42,681 nt of DNA from Cyanobium sp. Cruz CV13-4-11 (GTDB lineage Bacteria; Cyanobacteriota; Cyanobacteriia; PCC-6307; Cyanobiaceae): assembly GCF_024346055.1 (NCBI RefSeq), contig NZ_JAGQCH010000025.1, forward strand, positions 1-42,681, written 5' to 3'. Below the pieces are notes generated by a model, which saw only the letters and a program-made list of their open reading frames with translations, did not search any database and was not told the origin of the DNA. This document shows positions 23,804 through 31,880 of this stretch, one piece after another (positions within the stretch are counted from its first letter, which is position 1; each line of letters opens with the position of its first letter). Position numbers and translations under genes: made by a program.

Positions 23804-24188
23804 CACGAGAGAGGCGAGGGACACCCGCGTCAGGCCTCGGCTGTAGCGACCCGGCAGAACTTGACGAAAACGACTCCGCTCCCTGGGGCTGCAGGAGATG
23901 GATCGGGTCCGGGGCGAGACAGCTGGGGCAGCGGGCTTCCCTTCTTCCCCTCGCCGACCGTGATGGCTTCCGGCCCCCGCCAGTGCTCCTCTCCCGCCAG
24001 CGGTGTCGATGGTCCGGTGGGATCGTCTGTCAGGCCATGCAGAGCTCAATCGTCGTGGCCAAGCGGTGGAGGCTGGCCCAGTGCCCCACAAGCTTTTTCC
24101 GGCTGGGTGGCAGTCGCGGTCTTCTGGCGTCGCGACCAGCAGAAAGGCAGGGCCCCCGAGGAGCCCCGCCGGCTGAGGCACCCTGCCC
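23804..24188. other. Gene-free stretch in cargo block
   Basis: About 385 bp with open frames but no protein-like pattern on either strand. No repeat or hairpin beyond short GC-rich ones was noticed. Confidence 0.4.
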
Positions 24189-24374
24189 TCAGAAGGGAAT
24201 GAGAGCCTCGAGCGCCGGATCAACCGGCACAGGCGGCTGGGCGGCCTGATGCTCAAACAGCACCTGGGCCGCCAGCTCAGAGAGACGGGGATAGCGCTCG
24301 CTGCAGAACGCCAGATCATCCAGCAGCTCCCAGCAGCACTGCTGCAGGCGGGCTTTGCGGGACAGAGAAGCCAT
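24189..24374 (-). CDS. Small helical hypothetical protein, 61 aa
   Basis: MASLSRKARLQQCCWELLDD then LAFCSERYPRLSELAAQVLF reads as two helices with a Pro-rich acidic end. No Shine-Dalgarno is obvious upstream of ATG 24374. Not assigned; possible small regulator. Medium-low confidence that it is expressed. Confidence 0.45.
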   Translation of the reverse strand: MASLSRKARLQQCCWELLDDLAFCSERYPRLSELAAQVLFEHQAAQPPVPVDPALEALIPF

Positions 24375-24716
24375 GGGAGGGCTCCGCGTAGGACCCCTCA
24401 GCCGGCGGGGGGCGGGTCAAGGGCCCGTCCACCACTGAGAAAGCGGAGCGCAGCGCAGCCAACGCCAGCACCGGCGGGCATGTTTCAACCCTTGAGGCGC
24501 CCCCCGACCATGAGGAGGGCCGGAGCGGAGCCCCCACAGAGACCTGGTGGGAGTGAGAGCAGATCGTTCCATGGCCTTGGGACGGCTCTTCAACGCTTGC
24601 CACCAAATGGATACCAGCACTCTTGGGGAGCTGATCCCTGGGATGGATGTTGCGTCGAGTGATGAAGACTATGCTTTCTCTTGATGGATTCAGTGGCCAA
24701 AGTCCTTCCCTGCACC
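24375..24716. other. Gene-free stretch before the secreted SH3 gene
   Basis: About 340 bp. No gene, tRNA or clear hairpin was recognised; the AT-richer part around 24655-24690 may hold the promoter of the SH3b gene. Confidence 0.4.
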
Positions 24717-25253
24717 ATGCGCACTCGACCTGCTGCACCTGTTGGTTTCACCGCAGCGTGTCTGATCTCGCTCCTGCCAAGTTTCGAGTCGCCATCCCAT
24801 GCCCAATCCGGTAATTTCTATGCTGGCACGGCCAAAGGAGGACAGCCAGTGAATGTTGATCTGGGCAGCATCCGACAGGTCAGCTCAGAGTCCGTTGACT
24901 TCAAGTATTTTCTTAGTGGCACAGGCATCTACGCTCAAGCGAATTGCCGCTCTGGCTACTGGGTCACCTTCCCCGAGAAGCAGATCAACCGCCCTCAGTC
25001 GAGCGCGACGCAAAGGATGTTGGACAAAGTCTGCAGCTATCTCGGCTCCAGTGCAATGCCCTCTCAGCCCGAGGCGGGCAGAGCACTGGTGTTTGACCCG
25101 CCTAGCAATGTCAGGGCTACGCCGAATGGATCTGTGCTGTGCTCCATCCGGTCGCGCCAGACGATCAATGTTTATGGGAGGACAGGCCAGTGGTACGAGA
25201 CCGATTACTGCGGCGGGAACGGTTACATTCACCAAGGACAGTTGCGCTTCTAG
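24717..25253 (+). CDS. Secreted protein with C-terminal SH3b-like domain (cargo)
   Basis: 178 aa from ATG 24717. A Sec-type signal peptide (about 1-30, hydrophobic VGFTAACLISLLP, cleavage near SHA-QS) is followed by a beta-rich region with paired Cys and an SH3b-like end: VRATPNGSVLCSIRS, TINVYGRTGQWYETDYC, GYIHQGQLRF. SH3b domains in secreted bacterial proteins bind cell wall or other ligands. TTG 24681 or ATG 24684 would extend the signal peptide. It is transcribed on its own and is not virion-like. Confidence 0.75.
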   Translation: MRTRPAAPVGFTAACLISLLPSFESPSHAQSGNFYAGTAKGGQPVNVDLGSIRQVSSESVDFKYFLSGTGIYAQANCRSGYWVTFPEKQINRPQSSATQRMLDKVCSYLGSSAMPSQPEAGRALVFDPPSNVRATPNGSVLCSIRSRQTINVYGRTGQWYETDYCGGNGYIHQGQLRF

Positions 25254-25315
25254 TCCAAAGAGCGGCGGTCGCCTCCGGAGAACAGCCCGAGCTTCGGTTG
25301 TTCGCAGCCGCAGCC

Positions 25316-25705
25316 TCAGACGGCCTCCAGCCCCAGGTGCTCCACGTAGGGCAGGAAGTCCCGATCGCTGAACAGCAGGGGCAGGTTTGCTTCGATGCAG
25401 GCCGTGGCGATGATCCCGTCGATCGTCTTGCGCACCGTGATGCCGCGACGGCGTAGCTCCCTGTAGTTCTCGGCTGCCTTCCAGGCATTGCGCGCGCCGA
25501 GCATCGGCAGCGGTGCCAGGGAGCGGAACAGCTGCCTGGCGGTGGCCACATCCTTCTCCTGCCGGAAGCCCTGCACCACCTCCACCAGGATCAGGTCACC
25601 GATCGCGATCGGCGTCACCCCAAGCAGGCCATCGAGGCGCTCCACCTCCGGGGTGTTGACCCCATTGAAGAAATCAATCCAGACCGAGGAGTCGACGACG
25701 ATCAC
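25316..25705 (-). CDS. vapC: VapC-type PIN-domain toxin (ribonuclease)
   Basis: 129 aa, the usual size. It starts MIVVDSSVWIDFFNG with the first catalytic Asp (D5), has the E-bearing IGDLILVEVVQGF helix, TIDGIIATACIEANLPLL with the third acidic residue, and LLFSDRDF with the last Asp: a complete Mg-dependent RNase site. It overlaps its antitoxin as ATGA (25702-25705). Lying in the head module, it likely stabilises the element by post-segregational killing. Confidence 0.93.
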   Translation of the reverse strand: MIVVDSSVWIDFFNGVNTPEVERLDGLLGVTPIAIGDLILVEVVQGFRQEKDVATARQLFRSLAPLPMLGARNAWKAAENYRELRRRGITVRKTIDGIIATACIEANLPLLFSDRDFLPYVEHLGLEAV

Positions 25706-25935
25706 GGCAGCTCCTGATCCACTGCCTCTGGAGTCTCTGGATCGGCATCCAGCCGCTGGGCCTCCAGGTCACCATCCCAGCGGAGCTTGCCGCGGAAGGA
25801 GCGGATTTCCCCCTGCTGCTGCAGCCGCACCAGGGTGCGCAGCCCCAGCTCCACCGCCTCGCGTTTGCTGCGGGCGCCGGAGGCCTGCATCGCCTGCCGC
25901 ATCAGGGCGTCGTCGATGACGATGTTGGTGCGCAT
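25702..25935 (-). CDS. vapB: VapB-type antitoxin
   Basis: 77 aa from ATG 25935: MRTNIVIDDALMRQAMQASG with SKREAVELGLRTLVRLQQQ is the DUF2191/RHH N-terminal DNA-binding domain (1-45); the acidic C-terminus wraps the toxin. The frame is open 18 codons upstream but without conserved residues, and it enters the operator. Translationally coupled to vapC. Probably autorepressed through the inverted repeat at 25959-25994. Confidence 0.9.
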   Translation of the reverse strand: MRTNIVIDDALMRQAMQASGARSKREAVELGLRTLVRLQQQGEIRSFRGKLRWDGDLEAQRLDADPETPEAVDQELP

Positions 25936-25958
25936 GCTTCCGGGCCTGACGACGGCGG

Positions 25959-25994
25959 CTGATGTGTAAAGCCTAGGCACTCCATACACATCAG
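25959..25994 (-). promoter_or_regulatory. vapBC operator/promoter
   Basis: Perfect 10-bp arms CTGATGTGTA (25959-25968) and TACACATCAG (25985-25994) around a central GCCTAGGC palindrome. It lies 24 bp upstream of vapB, where VapBC complexes normally bind. A TAGGCT -10 candidate lies within it. Confidence 0.7.
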
Positions 25995-26122
25995 GTAGTC
26001 ACCGGCCCCGCGCGCTCCTTGTTGTGGCGCTCTGGTGCGGCCCCTCTGCCCCCAGGCGTTTCTGTCTCAACGGCTCTGGCAATAGCCCGTGACGTTGCTG
26101 GGGTCGTCCCCCGGGAGAGCGG

Positions 26123-27040
26123 ATGGGCCTCACCCTGATCGAGGCAGCCAAGTACGAGACCCGCCTGGAGCACCTGGCGGTGATCAAGACCTTCAGCGAG
26201 GGGGAACTGCTCGCGCGGCTGCCATTCATGAACATCGCTGGCGGCGGCCTCTTCTACTCCGTGGAGAAGGAGCTGCCCACCGTCGGCTTCCGGGCGGTGA
26301 ACGAGGGCTACCGCCAGAGCTATGGCGTCGTCGATCCCCAGTCCGAGGCCGTGCATCTCTTCGGGGGTGACGTCGATGTCGACCGCTCCATCGTCGACCT
26401 GCAGGGCCCCGAGGCCCGTGCCTCCCAGGTGGAGATGAAGGTGCGCTCGATGCGCCTCACTCTCGAGGCCGCCCTAATCAATGGCGATGCCACCGCCAGC
26501 CAGGCCCGCGGCTTTGACGGCCTCGCCCGCCGCCTGCCGCCGGGGGCGGAGATGGCGATCGACAATGGCACCACCGCTCTGGATTTCGACAAGCTCGACG
26601 AGCTGATCGACTCGGTCAACTCCTACGGCGGGATGAAGTATCTGGTGATGAGCAAGGCGATGCGCCGCCAGCTCAACGCCCTCGCCCGCGCCACCGTCGG
26701 TCAGGGCGTCTACAACGTCTCCACCAACAACCTTGGCGTGATGGTGCATCACTACCAGGAGTGCCAGATCCTCACCGTCGATCGCGACGCGCAGGGCCAG
26801 GAAGTCCTCGGCTACGGCGAGGCAGGCGGCACCAGCTCGATCTACTGCTGCACCTTCGGGGATCAAGGGGTGACGGGATTGCAGGGCCCCTTTCAGGGCC
26901 GCTACGGCATCTCCGTCCGTGATCTCGGCGAAGTCCCCGACGCCCCGGTCTTCCGCACCCGCATCGACTGGTACGTCGGCTTTGGCGTCATGCACCCCCG
27001 CGCCGCCGGCCGACTCCACAACATCGCCCCACTGACTTGA
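26123..27040 (+). CDS. Major capsid protein
   Basis: 305 aa. It starts LTLIEAAKYETRLEHLAVIK, with AGGGLFYSVEKELPTVGFRA and NEGYRQSYGVVDPQSEAVHL, followed by the MKVRSMRLTLEAALINGDAT segment and a GGMKYLVMSKAMRRQLNAL region: the layout of HK97-like capsid proteins without a long delta domain. The length is normal. GGGAGAG precedes the ATG by a few bases. The C-terminus contains the sequence RTRIDWYVGFGVMHPRAAGR typical of coat proteins of this group. Functionally it builds the head shell with the scaffold. Confidence 0.88.
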   Translation: MGLTLIEAAKYETRLEHLAVIKTFSEGELLARLPFMNIAGGGLFYSVEKELPTVGFRAVNEGYRQSYGVVDPQSEAVHLFGGDVDVDRSIVDLQGPEARASQVEMKVRSMRLTLEAALINGDATASQARGFDGLARRLPPGAEMAIDNGTTALDFDKLDELIDSVNSYGGMKYLVMSKAMRRQLNALARATVGQGVYNVSTNNLGVMVHHYQECQILTVDRDAQGQEVLGYGEAGGTSSIYCCTFGDQGVTGLQGPFQGRYGISVRDLGEVPDAPVFRTRIDWYVGFGVMHPRAAGRLHNIAPLT

Positions 27041-27113
27041 TGGGGTGCCGCTGCATTGCGGCTGGCGTCCTTGATCCCTCCTCGATTCCTTCCTTCCACC
27101 CGGAGACCGAACC

Positions 27114-27551
27114 ATGGCCCCCTCCAAGGGCATCCCCCTCCTTGATGCCGCCACCCTGCTGGTGGGCTGGAGCAACCGCAGCGCCAGCCGCGGACACGAC
27201 AAGGTGTTCGTCAGCGGTGAGGTGGTGCAGCTCTCCACCAAGCTCGATGCCTCCAACCGCTTCTCGCTGATCGCCGCCCACCCCGGCCACAGCCAGGCGG
27301 TGACGGTTCTCCTCGAGGTGGCCCCCCAGCTGCGGGATGGCCGCATGGGCACCTTCGTCGGCGTCGCCAGCGTGGCGATTCCGGCGGAGGGAGGCCGGGT
27401 GGAGGCCCACATCAACGGCCAAGACATCCAGCTCGATCCGGCGGATGCCGCCAATGCCGATCCACCGGCCCTGTGCTTTGCCCGCGCCATCGTCTCGCCC
27501 TCGACTCCCGAGGGAATGACCGTGGGCCTGACCGCCACCCTGCCCGCCTGA
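27114..27551 (+). CDS. Virion-type hypothetical protein, 145 aa (possible head decoration)
   Basis: A beta-rich protein (VFVSGEVVQLSTKLDASNRF, QAVTVLLEVAPQLR, VGVASVAIPAEGGRVEA). It lies 73 bp after the capsid gene with a good GGAG ribosome site. Small beta proteins directly downstream of the capsid gene are often decoration proteins; no family match supports this beyond position. Confidence 0.65.
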   Translation: MAPSKGIPLLDAATLLVGWSNRSASRGHDKVFVSGEVVQLSTKLDASNRFSLIAAHPGHSQAVTVLLEVAPQLRDGRMGTFVGVASVAIPAEGGRVEAHINGQDIQLDPADAANADPPALCFARAIVSPSTPEGMTVGLTATLPA

Positions 27552-27564
27552 GGGAGCCGAGCTG

Positions 27565-28482
27565 ATGAGCGATCGCTTCCCCAACCTCGGCGCCATGCCG
27601 TCCCGACAGGGCCACACTCCATCCCTCTCGACTGGTGCCGCCTCGGCCCAGGCGGGGATGGTGCGCATCCAGCGCGGCAGCGAGACCCGCTACGTGTGGC
27701 CGGTGCATCTGCCTGGCTGGCTGGCGATCGGCTGGCAGGTGGGCAACGGGGAAGGCATGGCTGTGGTGACGCCCCCGACGCCGGTTGTGGTGACGCCAAG
27801 CGCCGTGAGCTCGCAACCTCCGGCCGCGACTCCGTCAGGGCCTACTCCTGGAACCAGCGGTCATCGCCCTGGAACTCCGGTGGGAACCGGAAGCACTGGG
27901 CGGCCTGCGCCCGCAGCATCGGCACCGCAGCCAGTTCCGGCGACAACCACTTCTGACAGCCGAGGGGGCGCCACTCCTGTTGCGGCGCAATCGATCTCCC
28001 CTGCCGCAGCGGCTGATTTGCCGCGACAACCCGAGCCCGATCTGATGGCCCACCTGCCCACGAACCTGCTGGGCTTCGATCAGGAGCCCGACGGGGAGCA
28101 GGCCACTCCGGTTGAAAACAATGCAGTTTCTGCATCGAATCTCGAGCTGGCAGCCGCTGATCGGCCGGCGGATGGAGCCGATGCTGAGACGGAATTGGCG
28201 CCGGCACCAGAAGCCGATGCGGCCGCCGCGGAGGTGAACCCGTCAACCGACGAATCAGCGGCTGAGACGACTGTCCGTCGCCGGGGCCGGCCCCGCAAGG
28301 TGCGCCCCGATGCCCAACCGGAGTCGACCGGCGATTCGACCGATCAGGAGCATTCCCCGGCCGCCGACACCACAGAGGCGCAGCACCCCTCCACCGCTCC
28401 GGACTCCGACGAGCAGCAGGAACCTGACGCCGTGCTCACCAGCGATGGCGATGACCCCTTTGGGCTCGATCCCCTCCTCTGA
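27565..28482 (+). CDS. Hypothetical protein, 305 aa, structured N-terminus and long disordered tail
   Basis: Residues about 30-70 contain AGMVRIQRGSETRYVWPVHL then PGWLAIGWQVG, a compact motif. The rest is low-complexity Pro/Thr/Ala, then acidic Ala/Glu/Asp, with a basic AT-hook-like RRRGRPRKVRP at about 233-243. The RGRPRK core can bind the minor groove of DNA. It may be a head or connector protein with a DNA-contacting tail; function unknown. Confidence 0.6.
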   Translation: MSDRFPNLGAMPSRQGHTPSLSTGAASAQAGMVRIQRGSETRYVWPVHLPGWLAIGWQVGNGEGMAVVTPPTPVVVTPSAVSSQPPAATPSGPTPGTSGHRPGTPVGTGSTGRPAPAASAPQPVPATTTSDSRGGATPVAAQSISPAAAADLPRQPEPDLMAHLPTNLLGFDQEPDGEQATPVENNAVSASNLELAAADRPADGADAETELAPAPEADAAAAEVNPSTDESAAETTVRRRGRPRKVRPDAQPESTGDSTDQEHSPAADTTEAQHPSTAPDSDEQQEPDAVLTSDGDDPFGLDPLL

Positions 28483-28524
28483 TCCCCCCTCGATCTCTCC
28501 CACCTCCACGCCCACCAGGCCTGC

Positions 28525-29259
28525 ATGACCACTCCCAAGAGCAGGCTGTTCGAGCGGGTGGAGGTCTTCACCCGCGCCACCACCGATGCTCTCAACAAGG
28601 CGATCACGGAGGTGCTCGATGCCCGCAGCCCCTGGCAGCTGCTCTATCGCCTCAGCCGCATCGTCTTCCTCGGCCTGGTGCTCTACCTCGGCTGGATCCT
28701 CGTGGTCGTCCAGCCCGATCTGGCCCGCAGGCTGATGCTCCCCCAGGGGCAGACGCTGCAGCAGCGCTACACCCGCCACCAATCAGAAGTTGCCACCCTG
28801 CTGCGCTCCGCGGTCGGCGCCGAAACCTTTGGGCTCAACACCTTGGTGCTCGCCGACTGGGATGGCGCCGCCAGCCTGCAGGTGCTCGCCGCCGAGGGCC
28901 GCACGCCTCAGCTCCCCTTGCAACCGGGCCAGCAGGCCCTGGTGAGCGTGGCGATGGCCAAGGTGCTCGGCCATGCCGCCCTGGGCCTGTGCGAGAGCGA
29001 GCGGCCCCTGGCCCTCAACCTCGATGAAGCCGAGTTGCCGCGGGGCACGACCTTGATGGTCTGCCCGATCGGCTGCACCACCAAGGCCCAGCCCACCGGC
29101 CTGCTGGTAGCCCTCTACGACCGGCCAGTCGCCGCTGTGCTGAACGAGGCCGTGCCGGCGGGCAATGCCCTCGCCGCCCGCGAGCTGCTGCAGCGCCGCC
29201 AGCGCGAGCAGTTGATGCTCCTCTCCCGCCGCCTCGGCCAACTCCTGGATGGGGAGTGA
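28525..29259 (+). CDS. Membrane-anchored protein with GAF-like domain in the structural operon
   Basis: 244 aa. Residues 1-45 are amphipathic helix, 46-66 a clear transmembrane segment (IVFLGLVLYLGWILVVV). Residues about 90-215 follow a GAF-like order: helix EVATLLRSAVGAETFGLNTL, beta strands, then LPRGTTLMVCPIGC and PTGLLVALYDRPV, and a final helix. I infer a sensor-like fold; the match is by pattern only. A membrane protein between capsid and fibre genes is unusual; it may act at DNA entry, lysis timing or host sensing. Confidence 0.6.
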   Translation: MTTPKSRLFERVEVFTRATTDALNKAITEVLDARSPWQLLYRLSRIVFLGLVLYLGWILVVVQPDLARRLMLPQGQTLQQRYTRHQSEVATLLRSAVGAETFGLNTLVLADWDGAASLQVLAAEGRTPQLPLQPGQQALVSVAMAKVLGHAALGLCESERPLALNLDEAELPRGTTLMVCPIGCTTKAQPTGLLVALYDRPVAAVLNEAVPAGNALAARELLQRRQREQLMLLSRRLGQLLDGE

Positions 29260-29289
29260 CCTTGGCCAATGCAAGGCAAGAGAGCGTGA

Positions 29290-29736
29290 ATGCCACAAGC
29301 CATGGCCGCCAACACCACCACACCTGACAGCAGCGCTGCTGATTCCTCGCCCGCGGTGACGCCGCAGACGAGTGCTCCCGCTGCTGCAGAGTCGTCGCCT
29401 GCACCGGCGGCACCTTCCACCCCCGATCCCGCAGCCCCGACGGCCCCGCCGACGGGCCCTGACACCAGCGGTTTCTACCGCCTGCAGGACAAGGCCCTGC
29501 AGTTCGCACCGAACGAGGTGCACGCCCCCGACTACAGCCTCAGCCGCCTGGATCGGGAACGGCTGCCGCTGCCCCATGACGGCTGGCAGTGGTTCGACAC
29601 CGCCGAGGCAGCCCATGCCCACCACGGCCTGGAGCTGCCCAAGGCAGAAGCGCAGGCTCAGGAGCCGAAACCAGGCCAGCCCCAGCTGCCCCGCCGCAAG
29701 GAAGGCGGCCGGCCGGAACGACCGGACGGACGCTGA
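29290..29736 (+). CDS. Pro/Ala-rich virion-module protein, 148 aa
   Basis: Residues 1-58 are Ala/Pro/Ser/Thr low complexity; 58-110 look folded (FYRLQDKALQFAPNEVHAPD, LPHDGWQWFDTAEAAHAHHG); the tail is basic and Pro-rich (RRKEGGRPERPDGR). Family unknown. It lies between the membrane protein and the fibre, 31 bp and 34 bp apart, so it is part of the late transcript. Confidence 0.55.
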   Translation: MPQAMAANTTTPDSSAADSSPAVTPQTSAPAAAESSPAPAAPSTPDPAAPTAPPTGPDTSGFYRLQDKALQFAPNEVHAPDYSLSRLDRERLPLPHDGWQWFDTAEAAHAHHGLELPKAEAQAQEPKPGQPQLPRRKEGGRPERPDGR

Positions 29737-29750
29737 GCCCGCGGCAATAG

Positions 29751-29769
29751 GGGGGGAGTGCTTCCCCCC
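29751..29769 (+). promoter_or_regulatory. Hairpin covering the ribosome site of the fibre gene
   Basis: GGGGGGA (29751-29757) pairs with TCCCCCC (29763-29769) over 7 bp with a 5-nt loop, ending directly at ATG 29770. The only purine-rich ribosome-binding sequence is inside the stem, so initiation would need opening of the hairpin. Confidence 0.6.
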
Positions 29770-31779
29770 ATGGCCCACACCAGCTCCTCCTCCTCTGCCT
29801 CCACCCCGGCTGCTGCTGCGCTGATGACCCCGGCACTGCCGGTTCCGGCCATGCCGGCCTGGCAGATCTCCTACGGCAGCCAGCCGCCGACGCCGGACCC
29901 CTACGCGGCGGAGCCCTGGCAGCGGCCGGTGGACTGGTTGCCGCTGCCGGCGATCCAGCCGGGTGAGCAGAAGCTGGTGGGTCTGGTCGCCATCTACCCC
30001 GGCGAGGGGAACGTGCTGGCAGTGCGAGCCGCCGGGAACTACACCGTCGATTGGGGAGACGGCACGGTGGAGCACGTGAACTCCCCGGCCCAGACGATTC
30101 GCCGCCATCAGGAGTGGTTCGGCAACAGCCTCTATGGCCCAGGCGATCGCTTCTGGATCACCGCGGCGAGCAACACCAGCTGGCAGCAGAGGATTGAGGG
30201 CACCTTCCTCGTCTACCGCAACGGCAACCGCCTCTCGGCCTCTGACTACCGGATCGAGGAGAACGGTGGCAACGTCGAGCTGGTGCTCACGACACCGCTG
30301 CCCAGTGGTGGCTACTCGTATTTCTATGGCAGCTGGAGCTGGGGCGAGACGGTGATCGAGCCGATCAAGGCCGAACATCGTTACAGCTACAACACAGTCT
30401 CTGCTGCCAGCCGCTGCAGCCGGGGGTACCGGCAGGTGATCGTGACGATCATGCCCCAGGCCGGCGCCAACCTGACGATGGTGGACCTGAGCCCGCGGCA
30501 CAGCAGCATCAGCCAGGACGATGCCTCTGCCCCCTGGCTGGATCTGGCCCTGAATCTCCCCCGCGCTGAGGGTGGAGCCAGCATCGTGTTCTGCGGCTAC
30601 GAGCGCTACAGCACCTACGACTATCTGGGCAGCGTGGAACGGATCACCATCCACGATGCCGGCGGCGCCAGCAACTTCGGCTGGCTGCTCTATTACGCCG
30701 GCGCGCTGCGGGTGTTTCAGCTCCACCGGGCGGAGGCGCTGGAGGAGATGGATGGGATGTTCTGCTACTGCCATGCCCTCGAACACGTGCAGCTGCCACC
30801 TCTGCCGCATGTGACCACCGCCAGCGAGGCCTTCTACGAGTGCACCTCGCTGCGGCAGCTGAACCTGGAGGGGATGGCCTCGCTCAGCGATGCCTCCTAT
30901 CTGGTGTACGGCTGCAATCTGCTCAAGCAGCTCCGCCTGGCTGGCATCACCTCCCTCACCAGCCTGGAGTGGGCCTGCCAGGAGGCACCGGAGCTGGAGC
31001 GGGTCTGGATCGAGGATGCCGAGGCGTTGGAATCCACCGCCAACCTCTTCTACAACTGCCGCAGCCTGCGGCAGGTGGTGATCAGCGGCGCCGAGCGGAT
31101 CGAGCAGATGGGCGGGATGTTCCAGTACTGCAGCGCCCTGGAGATCGCGCCGGAGCTGCACACCGCCGAGGTGGTGGACATGCACGAGATGTTCGCCTAC
31201 TGCACCTCCCTGCGTCACGTGCCGCAGTACGACACGGCGAATGTGACGACGATGGAGAGCATGTTCTCCGGCTGCCAGGCACTGGAGACGATCCCGCCGT
31301 TTGACACCCGCAAGGTGACGACGATGCGCTGGATGTTCTCCAGCTGCACCACCCTCTCCAGGCTGCCCAGGCTGGATCTGCGGGCGGTGGAGACGATGGA
31401 GGGGATGTTCTCCGGCTGCTACGGGCTGATCACCGTGCCGCTGCTGAACACCGAGGCGGTGCAGACGATGACCTACACCTTCTCGGGCTGCTACGGGCTG
31501 ATGAACCTGCCGGCGCTGCCAGTGGGCAACGTCAGCGACTTCAACGGGGTGTTCTCCAGCTGCGTCGGCCTGGCCTGGGCCCCGCTGCAGGGAATCGCCA
31601 CCACGATCTCCTTCTGGGGCTGCGCCCTCTCCAAGGCAGCGATCCTGACGATCTTCCAGAACCTGGCCTATGTGAGCAACGGCCAGAGCATCGACGTCGG
31701 CTCCAACAGCGGCACCAACGAGCTCAGCACCGCTGATCTGGCGGTGGCCACGGGCAAGGGGTGGACGGTTCTCTACTGA
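29770..31779 (+). CDS. BspA/DUF285-repeat fibre-like protein
   Basis: 669 aa from ATG 29770 (GTG 29758 would add four residues). N-terminus low complexity, then a PKD-like strand NYTVDWGDGTVEHV (about 95-108) and a region with YFYGSWSWGETVIEP. From about 300 to 620 runs a tandem 24-27-residue repeat (MFSGCxxLxxIPxxDTxxVT... type: MFAYCTSLRHVPQYDT, MFSGCQALETIPPFDT, MFSSCTTLSRLPRLDL, MFSGCYGLITVPLLNT), the BspA-like leucine-rich repeat used by surface proteins for adhesion. As the largest late gene at the end of the structural operon it is the likely receptor-binding fibre. Confidence 0.8.
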   Translation: MAHTSSSSSASTPAAAALMTPALPVPAMPAWQISYGSQPPTPDPYAAEPWQRPVDWLPLPAIQPGEQKLVGLVAIYPGEGNVLAVRAAGNYTVDWGDGTVEHVNSPAQTIRRHQEWFGNSLYGPGDRFWITAASNTSWQQRIEGTFLVYRNGNRLSASDYRIEENGGNVELVLTTPLPSGGYSYFYGSWSWGETVIEPIKAEHRYSYNTVSAASRCSRGYRQVIVTIMPQAGANLTMVDLSPRHSSISQDDASAPWLDLALNLPRAEGGASIVFCGYERYSTYDYLGSVERITIHDAGGASNFGWLLYYAGALRVFQLHRAEALEEMDGMFCYCHALEHVQLPPLPHVTTASEAFYECTSLRQLNLEGMASLSDASYLVYGCNLLKQLRLAGITSLTSLEWACQEAPELERVWIEDAEALESTANLFYNCRSLRQVVISGAERIEQMGGMFQYCSALEIAPELHTAEVVDMHEMFAYCTSLRHVPQYDTANVTTMESMFSGCQALETIPPFDTRKVTTMRWMFSSCTTLSRLPRLDLRAVETMEGMFSGCYGLITVPLLNTEAVQTMTYTFSGCYGLMNLPALPVGNVSDFNGVFSSCVGLAWAPLQGIATTISFWGCALSKAAILTIFQNLAYVSNGQSIDVGSNSGTNELSTADLAVATGKGWTVLY

Positions 31780-31880
31780 GTGGGAGCCGGCTCACGATCC
31801 AGCCATGGCGTGAGTGTGCTCTGGAACACCTGGTGCCTGGCCCCCGATCACGCCATGGTGAGCGGAATCGGGGCAAGGGC

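Noticed and set aside
28783-31218. 811-codon minus-strand open frame
   Set aside because: It is antisense to the fibre, 148-aa and membrane protein genes. High GC leaves the opposite frame open; its His/Gly/Ala/Arg composition and lack of motifs show a shadow.
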